Numbered from the stretch's first letter, positions 56,491 through 64,000 are shown. The stretch: 64,000 bases of DNA from an uncultured Chlorobiota bacterium (GCA_947311255.1 CAMZKL010000006.1:84877-148876); one strand, 5' to 3'. The notes: generated from the sequence alone by a model not told the origin. Numbers and translations: made by a program.

Positions 56491-58134
56491 GTGAAAAAAT
56501 TCACTATTTTTATATTAATTGCTTTGTTTTCGGTATCAGCTTTTTCTCAAAAAAAAATTGATTTCGACTCTAAATACCTTTTTACAACAGAAGATCTAGG
56601 TGTTGACATTAAAATACTAACAGATAGCGTTGTATTCAAGCATGACAATTCAGTTATGTATTGTGATAGTGCCCTTTTTAACTACGGGAAAAGTTATTTT
56701 GACGCATTTGGAAATATAAAAATTATTAAACCCCCCAAGGGAGAAGAAACAGATACTGTCTTCTTGTATGGAGACACTCTTCATTATTCCGGAAAAACAA
56801 AACAAGCAAAAGTTAGAAACAATGTTATTCTTAAAAAAGACAGTTTAACACTTTTAACAGACAGTTTAGACTATGACCTCAACAAAAACATAGGACACTA
56901 TTTTAATAATGGAACAACAATAAATGGGGAAGATACTTTAACAAGTGTTTTTGGATACTATTATGCAGATGATGATGAGTTTTTTTTCAAAAAAAATGTT
57001 GTTGTAAAAAACCCAAGATTTAAGATGTATTCTGACACCCTAAAACACAACACTGTTGAAAAAATAACTTATTTTATCGGTCCCACTGAAATTATAAGCG
57101 ATTCAAATTATATTTATTGTGAAAACGGATGGTATAATCACAATAAAGATGTATCCCAATTTAATAAAAACGCATATCTCAAAAGCAAAGAACAAATACT
57201 TAGGGGAGACAGTTTATATTACGATAGAAATTTGGGAATTGGAAAGGCTTATAATAATGTAGTTTTTGAAGACACTATTCAAAATGTTATGTTGTTGGGA
57301 CAGGATGGTTTATATTTAGAAAAAACCGGATATTCAATGATGACAGACAGTGCTCTTTTTATTCAAGCAGGTGAAACAGACTCTTTATATATGCACGCTG
57401 ACACACTAGAATCCTACAAAGACTCAATTCTTCTCAATGAAAAATATGAAGTTTATCGAATAATTAGAGCATTTAAACACGTTAAAACTTTTAAAACAGA
57501 CTTCCAATCAAAATGCGATTCTCTTGTTTATAACCTGAAAGACTCTGTTATTGAAATGCACATTAACCCTGTAATGTGGTCAGACTCTAATCAATTGTCT
57601 GCCGATTATATTGAAATTCTTACAAAGAAAAATGAAATTGATAGGGTAGATTTGAAAAATAAAGCATTTATAATTTCGCAATCAGACTCTATAAGGTTTG
57701 ATCAAATATTCGGAACAAACATGATTGCATATGTTGACGACAAAAAACTTTCCCAAATTGATGTCATTGAAAATGGCAAATCTATATATTTTATCAGAGA
57801 TGACGATAAAAGACTAATTGGAGTAAATTTTATAGAATGTGCTGATATGGAAATTTACATGAAAAATAGCACAGTAGATAAAATTTGGTTCTTTGATAAG
57901 CCTGTTGGAAAAATTCACCCCCCTCTTACACTAAGTATTGAAAAAACAATTTTGCCAGATTTTAAATGGGATATTGAATATAGGGCAACAAAAAAAGAAG
58001 ATATTTTTATTTGGAAAAAAGAGATTAAAAAACAAGATTTTTCTTCCGAAAAAAGTGAAAAAGAAAATACCAAAGAAGATATTGATAGTCAAAAAGATAA
58101 CTCGTCAAAAGGTGTAAAAAAAGAGCGAATGTAA
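56491..58134 (+). CDS. OstA-like protein (LPS transport/assembly family)
   Basis: A 547-residue protein with a signal peptide (about 1-19, ending SAFSQ). Residues about 35-330 form repeated OstA_2 units such as DSVVFKHDNSVMYCDSALF and DSLDYDLNKNIGHYF, the beta-jellyroll found in LptA and the N-terminus of LptD. A charged Lys/Glu tail follows from about 510. By family, it should bind lipopolysaccharide-like lipid in transit to the outer membrane. The start is GTG at 56491, which gives the signal peptide directly. The stop codon lies in the loop of a strong terminator hairpin. Confidence 0.85.
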   Translation: MKKFTIFILIALFSVSAFSQKKIDFDSKYLFTTEDLGVDIKILTDSVVFKHDNSVMYCDSALFNYGKSYFDAFGNIKIIKPPKGEETDTVFLYGDTLHYSGKTKQAKVRNNVILKKDSLTLLTDSLDYDLNKNIGHYFNNGTTINGEDTLTSVFGYYYADDDEFFFKKNVVVKNPRFKMYSDTLKHNTVEKITYFIGPTEIISDSNYIYCENGWYNHNKDVSQFNKNAYLKSKEQILRGDSLYYDRNLGIGKAYNNVVFEDTIQNVMLLGQDGLYLEKTGYSMMTDSALFIQAGETDSLYMHADTLESYKDSILLNEKYEVYRIIRAFKHVKTFKTDFQSKCDSLVYNLKDSVIEMHINPVMWSDSNQLSADYIEILTKKNEIDRVDLKNKAFIISQSDSIRFDQIFGTNMIAYVDDKKLSQIDVIENGKSIYFIRDDDKRLIGVNFIECADMEIYMKNSTVDKIWFFDKPVGKIHPPLTLSIEKTILPDFKWDIEYRATKKEDIFIWKKEIKKQDFSSEKSEKENTKEDIDSQKDNSSKGVKKERM

Positions 58135-58148
58135 TATCGCTCTTTTTT
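58116..58148. terminator. Bidirectional terminator overlapping the OstA-like gene end
   Basis: The repeat GAGCGA / TCGCTC, extended by flanking A and T runs, forms a strong hairpin with the stop codon TAA (58132-58134) in its loop. It serves the plus-strand OstA-like gene and the minus-strand DUF2795 gene. Confidence 0.85.
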
Positions 58149-58160
58149 GTTTTTTGTCTT

Positions 58161-58382
58161 TTAGTATTCGTCCTCATTAAAGAAAAAGTCGTCTTTACTC
58201 GGATAGTCAGGCCAAATATCTTCAATACTATCATAACTCTCTCCCTCATCTTCAATCTCTTGAAGGTTTTCAACAACTTCTAATGGTGAGCCTGAGCGAA
58301 TTGCAAAATCAATCAATTCTTCTTTTGTTGCAGGCCAAGGTGCATCTTCTAATTTTGATGCTAATTCTAATGTCCAATACAT
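58161..58382 (-). CDS. DUF2795 domain protein
   Basis: A 73-residue acidic protein of the DUF2795 family, with the diagnostic LEDAPWPATKEELIDFAIRSG, SPLEVVENL and a strongly acidic tail. The function of the family is unknown, although the length and composition are typical for it. It ends at the shared terminator with the OstA-like gene and has a -7-like box TATATTTG on the minus strand at 58435-58428. Confidence 0.85.
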   Translation of the reverse strand: MYWTLELASKLEDAPWPATKEELIDFAIRSGSPLEVVENLQEIEDEGESYDSIEDIWPDYPSKDDFFFNEDEY

Positions 58383-58427
58383 TTGTACTTAATTTAATTA
58401 ATGTATATTCCCCTTTTTTTTGGGATG

Positions 58428-58454
58428 CAAATATATAAAAAAAAATAAAACAAA
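58428..58454 (-). promoter_or_regulatory. Candidate promoter of the DUF2795 gene
   Basis: On the minus strand, TTTG (58454-58451), a short 15-bp spacer and TATATTTG (58435-58428). The spacing is below the usual 17-21 bp, so confidence is moderate. Confidence 0.45.
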
Positions 58455-58492
58455 AAATTTTTCCTGTTTTTTTTTGTAAAAGCTCGAATTTG

Positions 58493-59032
58493 CTATGGTT
58501 TCCACACAATTTCTTTTGCTTTTGTTTCTTTTGAAATCTTTCTTGCCAAAACAAATAAATAGTCAGATAGCCGGTTCAAATATTTAATTATAACTAAGTC
58601 AATATTTTCAATATTTTGTAGTTCAACAACTTTTCTTTCTGCTCTTCTGCAAACACTTCTGCAAACATGGCATAGAGCTGTAGCTTTGTTTCCTCCGGGA
58701 ATTATAAAGTTTTTAATAGGAGGAAGCTCAAGATTTAATCGGTCAATTTCTTTTTCAAGAAACACAACATCTATCATAGTTATTTCCGGAACTTTAAATG
58801 ATGTTTTGCCCTTAACTGCCAATATAGAGCCAACATTATACAACTTATTTTGAACATTAATAAGAACCTTTGTGTGTGAAATGTTAATTTCTGATGCAGC
58901 AAGTAAACCGATAAATGAATTTAGTTCATCTGTTGTTCCATAGGCTTTAATTCTTAAATCAGATTTGCTTACCCTACCTCCGCTAAAAAGTGAAGTGTGC
59001 CCCTTATCTCCTGTCTTTGTATAGATTTTCAT
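58493..59032 (-). CDS. Cob(I)alamin adenosyltransferase (PduO type)
   Basis: A 179-residue PduO-type ATP:corrinoid adenosyltransferase, which converts cob(I)alamin to adenosylcobalamin for B12-dependent enzymes. Recognisable elements are KIYTKTGDKGHTSLFSGG (2-19), SKSDLRIKAYGTTDELNSF with the ATP-binding residues, and IPGGNKATALCHVCRSVCRR near 110-130 where the family reads R-x-x-CRRAER. The C-terminus LNRLSDYLFVLARK is well conserved. No cobalamin biosynthesis genes are in the window. Confidence 0.93.
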   Translation of the reverse strand: MKIYTKTGDKGHTSLFSGGRVSKSDLRIKAYGTTDELNSFIGLLAASEINISHTKVLINVQNKLYNVGSILAVKGKTSFKVPEITMIDVVFLEKEIDRLNLELPPIKNFIIPGGNKATALCHVCRSVCRRAERKVVELQNIENIDLVIIKYLNRLSDYLFVLARKISKETKAKEIVWKP

Positions 59033-59283
59033 TTTTAAAACTTAAAATTTTATGGTTCTAATCTTATTTATGTGGTAACTGTTTATTCTGTATTATAAAA
59101 AATGGATATTTCTTAAATGTTTTTAAATCATATAAAGTAAAATTATTCAATAAGATAATGCTTTAAAATAAATGTTAAGTATATGGTAACAAGACTGTTA
59201 ATGTTTATTATATTCTTTTTTTCAACATTGTATATTTTTAGCATTATATAGTTGTATAATTCAAAACGATTTTATAAATACTA

Positions 59284-59403
59284 TTACCTTAAAGGGACTT
59301 CTAAAAATTCATTCGCATCAAGATTTTTAGAAATTTTAGAAGCCTCCTTAAGATTTAATTTTTCAGCTAAACCCTTTATATAACCAAATTTATTAATGCT
59401 CAC
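59284..59403 (-). CDS. Candidate small ORF after the NifX-like gene (39 aa)
   Basis: A 39-codon frame from GTG (59403-59401) to TAA (59286-59284) gives a protein with an amphipathic, KL-rich sequence: INKFGYIKGLAEKLNLKEAS followed by an acidic NEFLEVPLR end. In DNA this AT-rich, 40 codons without a stop are uncommon but can occur by chance. The start overlaps the NifX-like stop by 11 bp, which would suit translational coupling. No family is recognised, and it could be a remnant of a larger protein. Confidence 0.35.
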   Translation of the reverse strand: MSINKFGYIKGLAEKLNLKEASKISKNLDANEFLEVPLR

Positions 59404-59758
59404 AATGGGCATCATCTTTCTCATTATGATTACATAAATTTGCAGAAGTTTTTAAATTCCCCGAAAGGAAATCTAAAACAATTTTTTCCGGAACATCAAC
59501 TGGTGCACCAGTAAAAACATTTATGTTTTTAGAGTTTAAGATGTCAATTGCTTTTTTTCCTATTCCGCCGGTTATTAAATCCGTAACCTTAATTTCTGCT
59601 AACCAATTTGGAATAGCCCCAACTTCATGTGGCGGCGGAGTTTTAATTTCTTCTTTAATAACGTTTACCCCTTCGGTATAAAAAACATAAAACTTGGGGG
59701 CATGACCAAAATGTGCAGATAAAACTCTATTTGAGACAGGTATTGCTAACTTTTTCAT
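59393..59758 (-). CDS. NifX/NifB-like dinitrogenase iron-molybdenum cofactor family protein
   Basis: A 121-residue protein of the NifX/MTH1175 family, a small cofactor-binding fold found far beyond nitrogen fixers. The family opening KKLAIPVSNRVLSAHFGHAP and the mid-motif TDLITGGIGKKAIDIL are clear. A His/Cys-rich end (HNEKDDAHCEH) is a plausible metal site. No nif genes are present, so nitrogen fixation should not be inferred. I chose ATG 59758 over a longer frame from 59824 because the conserved domain begins there. Confidence 0.88.
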   Translation of the reverse strand: MKKLAIPVSNRVLSAHFGHAPKFYVFYTEGVNVIKEEIKTPPPHEVGAIPNWLAEIKVTDLITGGIGKKAIDILNSKNINVFTGAPVDVPEKIVLDFLSGNLKTSANLCNHNEKDDAHCEH

Positions 59759-59814
59759 TTTTTTATTAATATTACAAGGCAGAACTATATTTTTCAATAC
59801 AATATTATTGAAAA

Positions 59815-59846
59815 TTTGACACAAATCAAAAAAATATATATTTTTG
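59815..59846 (+). promoter_or_regulatory. Promoter of the beta-barrel gene at 59851 (leaderless geometry)
   Basis: TTTG (59815-59818), a 20-bp spacer and TATTTTTG (59839-59846) give both boxes at consensus spacing. The start codon begins only 4 bp after the -7 box, so the message is predicted to be leaderless or nearly so. Confidence 0.7.
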
Positions 59847-59850
59847 AAAG

Positions 59851-60486
59851 ATGAATAAAAATTTAATAATAATTACTGTCTTTTTTTTTCATTCTTTTTC
59901 TTTATATTCTCAAACATCAATAGGAATAAAAACAGGAATTAATTTGTCAAAAGCTGTTTACTTAAATCATAACAGCAACAATCTTATAAAACCTATTAGG
60001 AAAATAAAACCAGGTTTTGTTGCTGGTGTTTTTGTTCATAAAAAACTAAATAAAATTTTAGCAGTACAAGCCGAAATTTTGTATAGCCAAAAAGGATTAA
60101 AAACAAAGCAAGAACCCCACAATAAGACTGTAAATACAATGAATTTTATAGAAACACCCTTTTCTGGGCATTATTCCTTATTTGAAAACAGCTTTTCTTC
60201 TTTTGATATTTACATAGGTGCTTATGCTGCATATTGGACAGATGGCAAATATAAAAATACAGACTTGGCAAATTCTCAAACTGTAAAAATAAAAGTAGAT
60301 TTTAATAACAAAGATTATAAATATAGTAGAGTAGATTATGGACTTTTAGCTGGCATAACTTACCACATGAGGACAACAGACCTTTTTGTTAGATATACTC
60401 ATAGTATGTCTGGAAGTTCAAGTGAAAACACTGATGCCCTTTCAAATAAAGTGTTTTCTTTTGGAATGAATTATTTAATCTTTTGA
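59851..60486 (+). CDS. PorT-type outer-membrane beta-barrel protein, paralogue 1
   Basis: A 211-residue protein with a signal peptide (about 1-20, ending SLYSQ) and the opening IGIKTGINLSKA, the usual first strand of the OMP_b-brl_2/PorT-like family. Alternating hydrophobic strands (AVQAEILYSQKGLK, SFDIYIGAYAAYWTDGKY, GLLAGITYHM) end in FSFGMNYLIF, a terminal aromatic beta-signal for Bam-dependent assembly. Likely an 8-stranded barrel. The function is unknown and could be structural or porin-like. It is the first of three such genes. Confidence 0.85.
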   Translation: MNKNLIIITVFFFHSFSLYSQTSIGIKTGINLSKAVYLNHNSNNLIKPIRKIKPGFVAGVFVHKKLNKILAVQAEILYSQKGLKTKQEPHNKTVNTMNFIETPFSGHYSLFENSFSSFDIYIGAYAAYWTDGKYKNTDLANSQTVKIKVDFNNKDYKYSRVDYGLLAGITYHMRTTDLFVRYTHSMSGSSSENTDALSNKVFSFGMNYLIF

Positions 60487-60825
60487 AGATTTTTTATTAT
60501 AGTCCAACCTATTGTTAAATTCACTGGCAAAGAAAAATGTTGTTTTAATCAAAATGTTGAAAATCAGCTAAATATAAGATGATAAATTTTTTTTGTCTGA
60601 CTTTATTACCCCTGACTTAAGTTGGGTTTATAAATGCCCATATTTATGGGCATTTTGCTTCTTTTTTAGTTAAAATGAGAATTGAAATTGTTAAATCTTA
60701 TAAACTGTGTTGAAAAATAAAACTATGACTTTGCATTCGAAATTAAATAGCTTAAATTTATTTCATTAAAATATTTTATTAACTTTATCGTTCAAATCAA
60801 TATTAACTAACTAAAAAACAATAAT
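60487..60825. other. Intergenic region between beta-barrel paralogues 1 and 2
   Basis: The 339-bp gap holds a strong terminator (60632-60656). A TAACTTTA sequence about 35 bp before the next ATG (60779-60786) is a near match to the -7 box. Otherwise I see no gene or RNA. Confidence 0.5.
60632..60656 (+). terminator. Terminator after beta-barrel paralogue 1
   Basis: The stem AATGCCCA / TGGGCATT (60633-60640 / 60647-60654) with a 6-nt loop is followed by TTGCTTCTTTTTT. A long leader of about 145 bp precedes the hairpin. Confidence 0.75.
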
Positions 60826-61512
60826 ATGAAAAAAATAATAATATTTTTATTTGCTATTTTCTCAATACTTATACTAAATGCCCAAAAAATAGGCTTAAAA
60901 GTTGGGCTTAATATGTCTGGTGTTAATACTAACATTGAGCTTACCGAAGAAAATGCAAAAGAACTTTTACCTGGTTTTAGTGGGGGGTTAGCATTTGACT
61001 ATACTCCCAACAAACTAGGTTTAAGGGTTGAGGCTCTTTATTCTCAAAAAGGATATAAACTAACCGTAAATTCTACCGTTGATGGAACAGATGTTGTAAA
61101 TAATTTTTCTTTAAAATTAAACTATATTGAAGTTCCAATTTTATTAAAATATAAACTAGGACCTGCATACATAACAGCAGGGCCATATTTAGCCTATGCA
61201 ATGGACGGAAAAGAAATTGCAACAATTACTGTTGATGGAAAAAAAATTGCAGAAGAGCAATATGCAGATTATGGGGCAACTCCTTCAAACGACGTATTTA
61301 AAGGAAAAGAATTTAGTGGAGACGATATAACATTTAAAAGAACAGACTTAGGAGTGAATGTTGGGTTAGGAGCAGAATTTTTAATGTTTTTTACTGAAAT
61401 AAGATATGGAAAAGGGCTAACAAATATTAACGAACTTAAAGATGCTTCTGTCAATAAATACACAAAAAACTATACAATTACATTTTCTGTAGGTATATTA
61501 TTAGGAAAATAA
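60826..61512 (+). CDS. PorT-type outer-membrane beta-barrel protein, paralogue 2
   Basis: A 228-residue protein with a signal peptide (about 1-19, ending LNAQK) and the family opening GLKVGLNMSGV. Later strands are FDYTPNKLGLRVEALYSQ, NYIEVPILLKYKLGPAYITAGPYLAYA and KRTDLGVNVGLGAEF, ending in TITFSVGILLGK. The NYIEVPILLKY segment is diagnostic of the PorT-like outer-membrane barrel family. It is closer to paralogue 3 than to paralogue 1. The function is unassigned. Confidence 0.88.
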   Translation: MKKIIIFLFAIFSILILNAQKIGLKVGLNMSGVNTNIELTEENAKELLPGFSGGLAFDYTPNKLGLRVEALYSQKGYKLTVNSTVDGTDVVNNFSLKLNYIEVPILLKYKLGPAYITAGPYLAYAMDGKEIATITVDGKKIAEEQYADYGATPSNDVFKGKEFSGDDITFKRTDLGVNVGLGAEFLMFFTEIRYGKGLTNINELKDASVNKYTKNYTITFSVGILLGK

Positions 61513-61576
61513 AACAACAATAAACAGCCAATACCCATAAGCTAAGCCCCAACTGTTAAAATGTGTTAAGATTTTC

Positions 61577-61607
61577 TTGCTTGGTATAAAAATAATTCCT
61601 AAATTTG
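61577..61607 (+). promoter_or_regulatory. Promoter of beta-barrel paralogue 3
   Basis: TTG (61577-61579), a 20-bp spacer and TAAATTTG (61600-61607) match the Bacteroidota pattern. The predicted leader is about 27 nt. Confidence 0.7.
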
Positions 61608-61638
61608 CCCAAATTATTAATTAAAAAAACAATACATT

Positions 61639-62379
61639 ATGAGAAAATTATTAATTGTTGCAGTAGCAACTATGTTTGCATTTACTATGAATGCACAAAA
61701 ATTTGGAGTAAAACTTGGTGCAAATATGTCTGGTTATTTAACAAACTACGATACATCAAAAGATTCTAAAATGGGAAAAGGTTTAAACATTGCTGCTCTT
61801 GCAGAACTTCCTGTTAGCGATGCAATGGGTTTAAGAATAGATTTAGGTTTAAATCAGTTAGGATCCGATTCTAAGTCAGAAGAGGGAGAAAACTCCTTTA
61901 AATCTCAAACAAATATAAATTATCTTAAACTTGGGGTTTCTCCAAAGTTTGCATTCGGGCCTGCTTATGTTGCAGTTGGTCCTTATTTCGGATATGCAAT
62001 TAGCGGAAAAACTAAATGGGAAAGAAAATCCGGAAGTGAAACAACTTCTGGAACTGAAAATTTTTTCACATATGAGGATGAAAATGGCAAAGAAGTTAAA
62101 GATGAATTTTACAAAAAAACTGATCTAGGTCTTAATTTAGCTGTTGGAGCAGATTTTGATGCATTGTTTGTTGAGTTTAATGTTGGTATGGGAATGACTA
62201 ATTTTTTCAACAAAGATGATAAAGGATATAAAGGATGGACTGATTATGCAAAACAGCTTAATGAAGCTAATGCTGATGCTTCTGACTATAATTTCCATGA
62301 GGGAACAAAAGCAGTTGAAATGCCAAAAGCAAAAAATCTTTTCTTTGGTCTTTCTGTAGGTTATATGTTTGGAGAGTAA
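61639..62379 (+). CDS. PorT-type outer-membrane beta-barrel protein, paralogue 3
   Basis: A 246-residue protein with a signal peptide (about 1-19, ending TMNAQK) and the shared opening FGVKLGANMSGY. It repeats the paralogue 2 layout (LRIDLGLNQLGSDS, NYLKLGVSPKFAFGPAYVAVGPYFGYAISG, KKTDLGLNLAVGADF) and ends in NLFFGLSVGYMFGE. Codon usage looks more polished than in its neighbours (more Gly/Ala, fewer rare-looking stretches), as expected for a highly expressed surface protein, though this is an impression. It has its own promoter and a strong terminator. Confidence 0.9.
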   Translation: MRKLLIVAVATMFAFTMNAQKFGVKLGANMSGYLTNYDTSKDSKMGKGLNIAALAELPVSDAMGLRIDLGLNQLGSDSKSEEGENSFKSQTNINYLKLGVSPKFAFGPAYVAVGPYFGYAISGKTKWERKSGSETTSGTENFFTYEDENGKEVKDEFYKKTDLGLNLAVGADFDALFVEFNVGMGMTNFFNKDDKGYKGWTDYAKQLNEANADASDYNFHEGTKAVEMPKAKNLFFGLSVGYMFGE

Positions 62380-62811
62380 TATTCCAAAAAGTAAATAAAA
62401 TATATATTTGTCCGGTTGCTTTAAGTAACCGGACATTTTTGTATTGTTTCCAATATATTATACTGCTTGGCAAAAGATAAGAAACCGAAAAATGTTTTTT
62501 TATTTAAACCTGAGTTTTGAAATTACAGGAACTACCTTCAAGAAAATTTGATAAATTTTCAAAATAAGGAAAGTAAAGAATAAATTTGTTTCCAAAAATA
62601 AGCGGGTTTTATGAAAAACAGGGCAATGTTAAGTTTTTGCATACAATAACATCATTATAAGGAGCTTATAACTTTTAGAACATTCCTTTTTGCTGCTTGT
62701 ATGAAAACAGATATATCAATAAAATAATTAACCAAGATTTATGTCTTGGATGCAGATAAATACGTAAATACAATTAACTGATAAAACAGTTTTCTTATAC
62801 GGTAAAATAAT
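62380..62811. other. Intergenic region with several short inverted repeats
   Basis: The 432-bp gap begins with the paralogue 3 terminator. Four further small hairpins follow: 62542-62560, 62655-62671, 62732-62749 and 62776-62791. None is followed by a T-run, and no coding frame stands out. It could hold a small RNA or the regulatory leader of the glycosyltransferase gene, but nothing recognised. Confidence 0.4.
62410..62440 (+). terminator. Terminator after beta-barrel paralogue 3
   Basis: The 8-bp perfect stem GTCCGGTT / AACCGGAC (62410-62417 / 62427-62434) is followed by ATTTTTGTATTG. Confidence 0.85.
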
Positions 62812-63813
62812 ATGGATACACCAAAAATGTCAATAATCCTTCCCTTTTATAATGCTGAAAAAACTTTACTTTTTTCTGTAAATTCAATTTTAAACCAAAC
62901 ATTTAAAAACTACGAACTCCTTTTGGTAAATAATAATTCATTAGATAGCAGTTATAATATCGCAACTAATCTTGCAAAAAAAGATAAGAGAATTATTTTG
63001 CTAAACGAGAAAAAACAAGGGGTAGTTTTTGCCACACAAAAAGGTTTTGAAAATATTAAAACAAACATAATTGCTAGAGCAGATGCCGACGATTTTTGGT
63101 ATCCAAAAAAGTTAGAATTACAATATAATTATCTTAAAAAACACCCCGAAATAGATGTTATAAGTTGCAAAGTAAATTTCAAAGGAGATTTAGCAAACGA
63201 CGGAATGTTATCTTTTGTAAAAGAAACAAACCAACTTTTAATACACAAAGAAATTGCAATAAACAGGTTTTCAGAACTGCAAATAATTAACCCAACAATA
63301 ATGTTTCGCAAAGAAACTGCATTAAAATATGGCTTATATAAAGATGGCAACTTTCCCGAAGATTATGAAATGTTTTTACGCTGGATTGAAAACGGTGTAA
63401 AATACCACAAACTTAAAAAAACTCTTCTCGATTGGTACGACTCTGAAACTAGATTAACTCGCACAGATAAAAGATACTCTTTTGAAGCCTTTTATAAAAT
63501 AAAATCGGCATATTTATATCGGTATTTAGAAAAAAACAATTCCTTTTTTCCCAATATTGTTGTGTGGGGAGCAGGCAAAAGAACAAAAAGACGTACAAAA
63601 ACCCTTTCAAAACTTGGCATTAATATCAAATATTTTATTGATGTTGATAAGAAAAAAATTAACGGAAATGATGTTGTAAGTTATAAAAGCATAAGTGTTA
63701 AAGATGAAATATTTATAATAAGTTTTGTTAATAACAAAGGAATGAGAAAAGAAATTAGAAAATATTTACTTTCAAAAGGATTTACAGAAGGAAACAACTT
63801 TATCATTGCATAA
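62812..63813 (+). CDS. Family 2 glycosyltransferase with C-terminal Rossmann-like domain
   Basis: A 333-residue protein. Residues 6-230 are a GT-A glycosyltransferase: MSIILPFYNAEKTL, LLVNNNSLDSS and the metal/nucleotide motif ARADADDFWYP (about 87-97), with a PEDYEMFLRW acceptor-site helix near 182. Family 2 enzymes use NDP-sugars to build surface polysaccharide or protein glycans. From about 245 a second domain begins with VVWGAGKRTKRR and continues IKYFIDVDKKK, reading like a nucleotide-binding beta-alpha-beta unit (GxGxxxxxR). The donor and acceptor are unknown. No other polysaccharide genes are in view, as the window ends shortly after. Confidence 0.87.
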   Translation: MDTPKMSIILPFYNAEKTLLFSVNSILNQTFKNYELLLVNNNSLDSSYNIATNLAKKDKRIILLNEKKQGVVFATQKGFENIKTNIIARADADDFWYPKKLELQYNYLKKHPEIDVISCKVNFKGDLANDGMLSFVKETNQLLIHKEIAINRFSELQIINPTIMFRKETALKYGLYKDGNFPEDYEMFLRWIENGVKYHKLKKTLLDWYDSETRLTRTDKRYSFEAFYKIKSAYLYRYLEKNNSFFPNIVVWGAGKRTKRRTKTLSKLGINIKYFIDVDKKKINGNDVVSYKSISVKDEIFIISFVNNKGMRKEIRKYLLSKGFTEGNNFIIA

Positions 63814-63969
63814 CTTCATAAAAAGTGTTTAAAAAAACGTCTTTAACCCATATTATTCATAAACCCCAACAAATATACATTTAAAATGCTTACTAACAGG
63901 CCAAATATACAAATAGCCTAAATTTGAGCTGTTATTTTTACACAAGGTACATTTTTTCTTTTCCTGAGG

Positions 63970-63991
63970 TCTTTTCTTTAAACAGAAAAGA
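63970..63991. repeat. Short inverted repeat near the window edge
   Basis: TCTTTTCT (63970-63977) and AGAAAAGA (63984-63991) form an 8-bp hairpin with a 6-nt loop, about 160 bp after the glycosyltransferase. No T-run follows on the plus strand, so a terminator role is doubtful. Confidence 0.4.
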
Positions 63992-64000
63992 ATGTTGCAA

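Noticed and set aside
59393..59758. NifX-like gene as evidence for nitrogen fixation
   Set aside because: The family is common in non-diazotrophs and no nif structural or assembly gene is present.

Overview
The window looks like chromosomal DNA of an AT-rich member of the Bacteroidota, probably Bacteroidales-like. The evidence is lineage-typical gene families (DUF4292, DUF4175, DUF3822, OstA_2, GldH, PorT-type outer-membrane barrels, RDD/SpoIIM/DUF4129/DUF4350/MoxR cluster), the TTTG / TAnnTTTG promoter grammar, few Shine-Dalgarno sites, and coding DNA in the high-20s to low-30s % GC. I see no rRNA, CRISPR array, insertion sequence, prophage or integrase. Nearly everything is intact core genome, and no obviously new defence or mobile system is present. 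The most interesting items are a parS cluster, a family of membrane paralogues sharing a C-terminal tail motif, and several enzyme-like proteins missing catalytic or ligand residues.

Layout. 1-502 is very AT-rich and empty. 503-4721 holds nadA, a MORN/YwqK-repeat secreted protein, ruvB and a relic nucleotidyltransferase with a small partner gene. 4746-12932 is a compact run: sugar-phosphate nucleotidyltransferase, TPR lipoprotein, DUF4292 lipoprotein, EnvC-like degenerate LytM protein and DUF4175. 12954-17356 carries ybeY, mnmG and uvrC, each preceded by a perfect 14-bp palindrome GTTCCACGTGGAAC that fits the parS (ParB-binding) consensus, suggesting origin-proximal DNA.

17597-26340 is the RDD (divergent) / SpoIIM / three tandem polytopic membrane proteins / DUF4129 / DUF4350 / Lys-rich secreted protein / MoxR locus. 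The DUF58 protein usual in such loci is not next to it. Then come tRNA-Asn (minus), a PfkB kinase, fructose-6-phosphate aldolase (minus), a RecD2-like helicase (minus), a membrane protein, DUF3822-rsmD, tRNA-Asp, a DEDDh exonuclease, a YifB/ComM ATPase (minus), an XRE regulator with a voltage-gated channel, a LURP-like protein, rlmH and a very large orphan histidine kinase.

41386-47801 contains a secreted WD40 protein, an 857-residue protein with an apparently dead M48 zincin core, gldH, a Rieske-like lipoprotein without the His ligands, a basic exported protein and mgsA. 48065-58134 runs MlaE-MlaF, guaB, and then an envelope block of three SurA/PpiC-type chaperones, a second MoxR ATPase and an OstA-like protein, consistent with outer-membrane/LPS assembly. 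The right end has DUF2795, a cobalamin adenosyltransferase, a NifX/NifB-like protein, three outer-membrane beta-barrels and a family 2 glycosyltransferase.

Several starts were moved downstream from the longest frame (7612, 13015, 26551, 30106, 30217, 59758) because the longer frames would read through promoters or parS sites or add non-conserved N-termini. Others are non-ATG starts forced by signal peptides or gene overlap (TTG 5820, TTG 8426, GTG 48802, GTG 56491).
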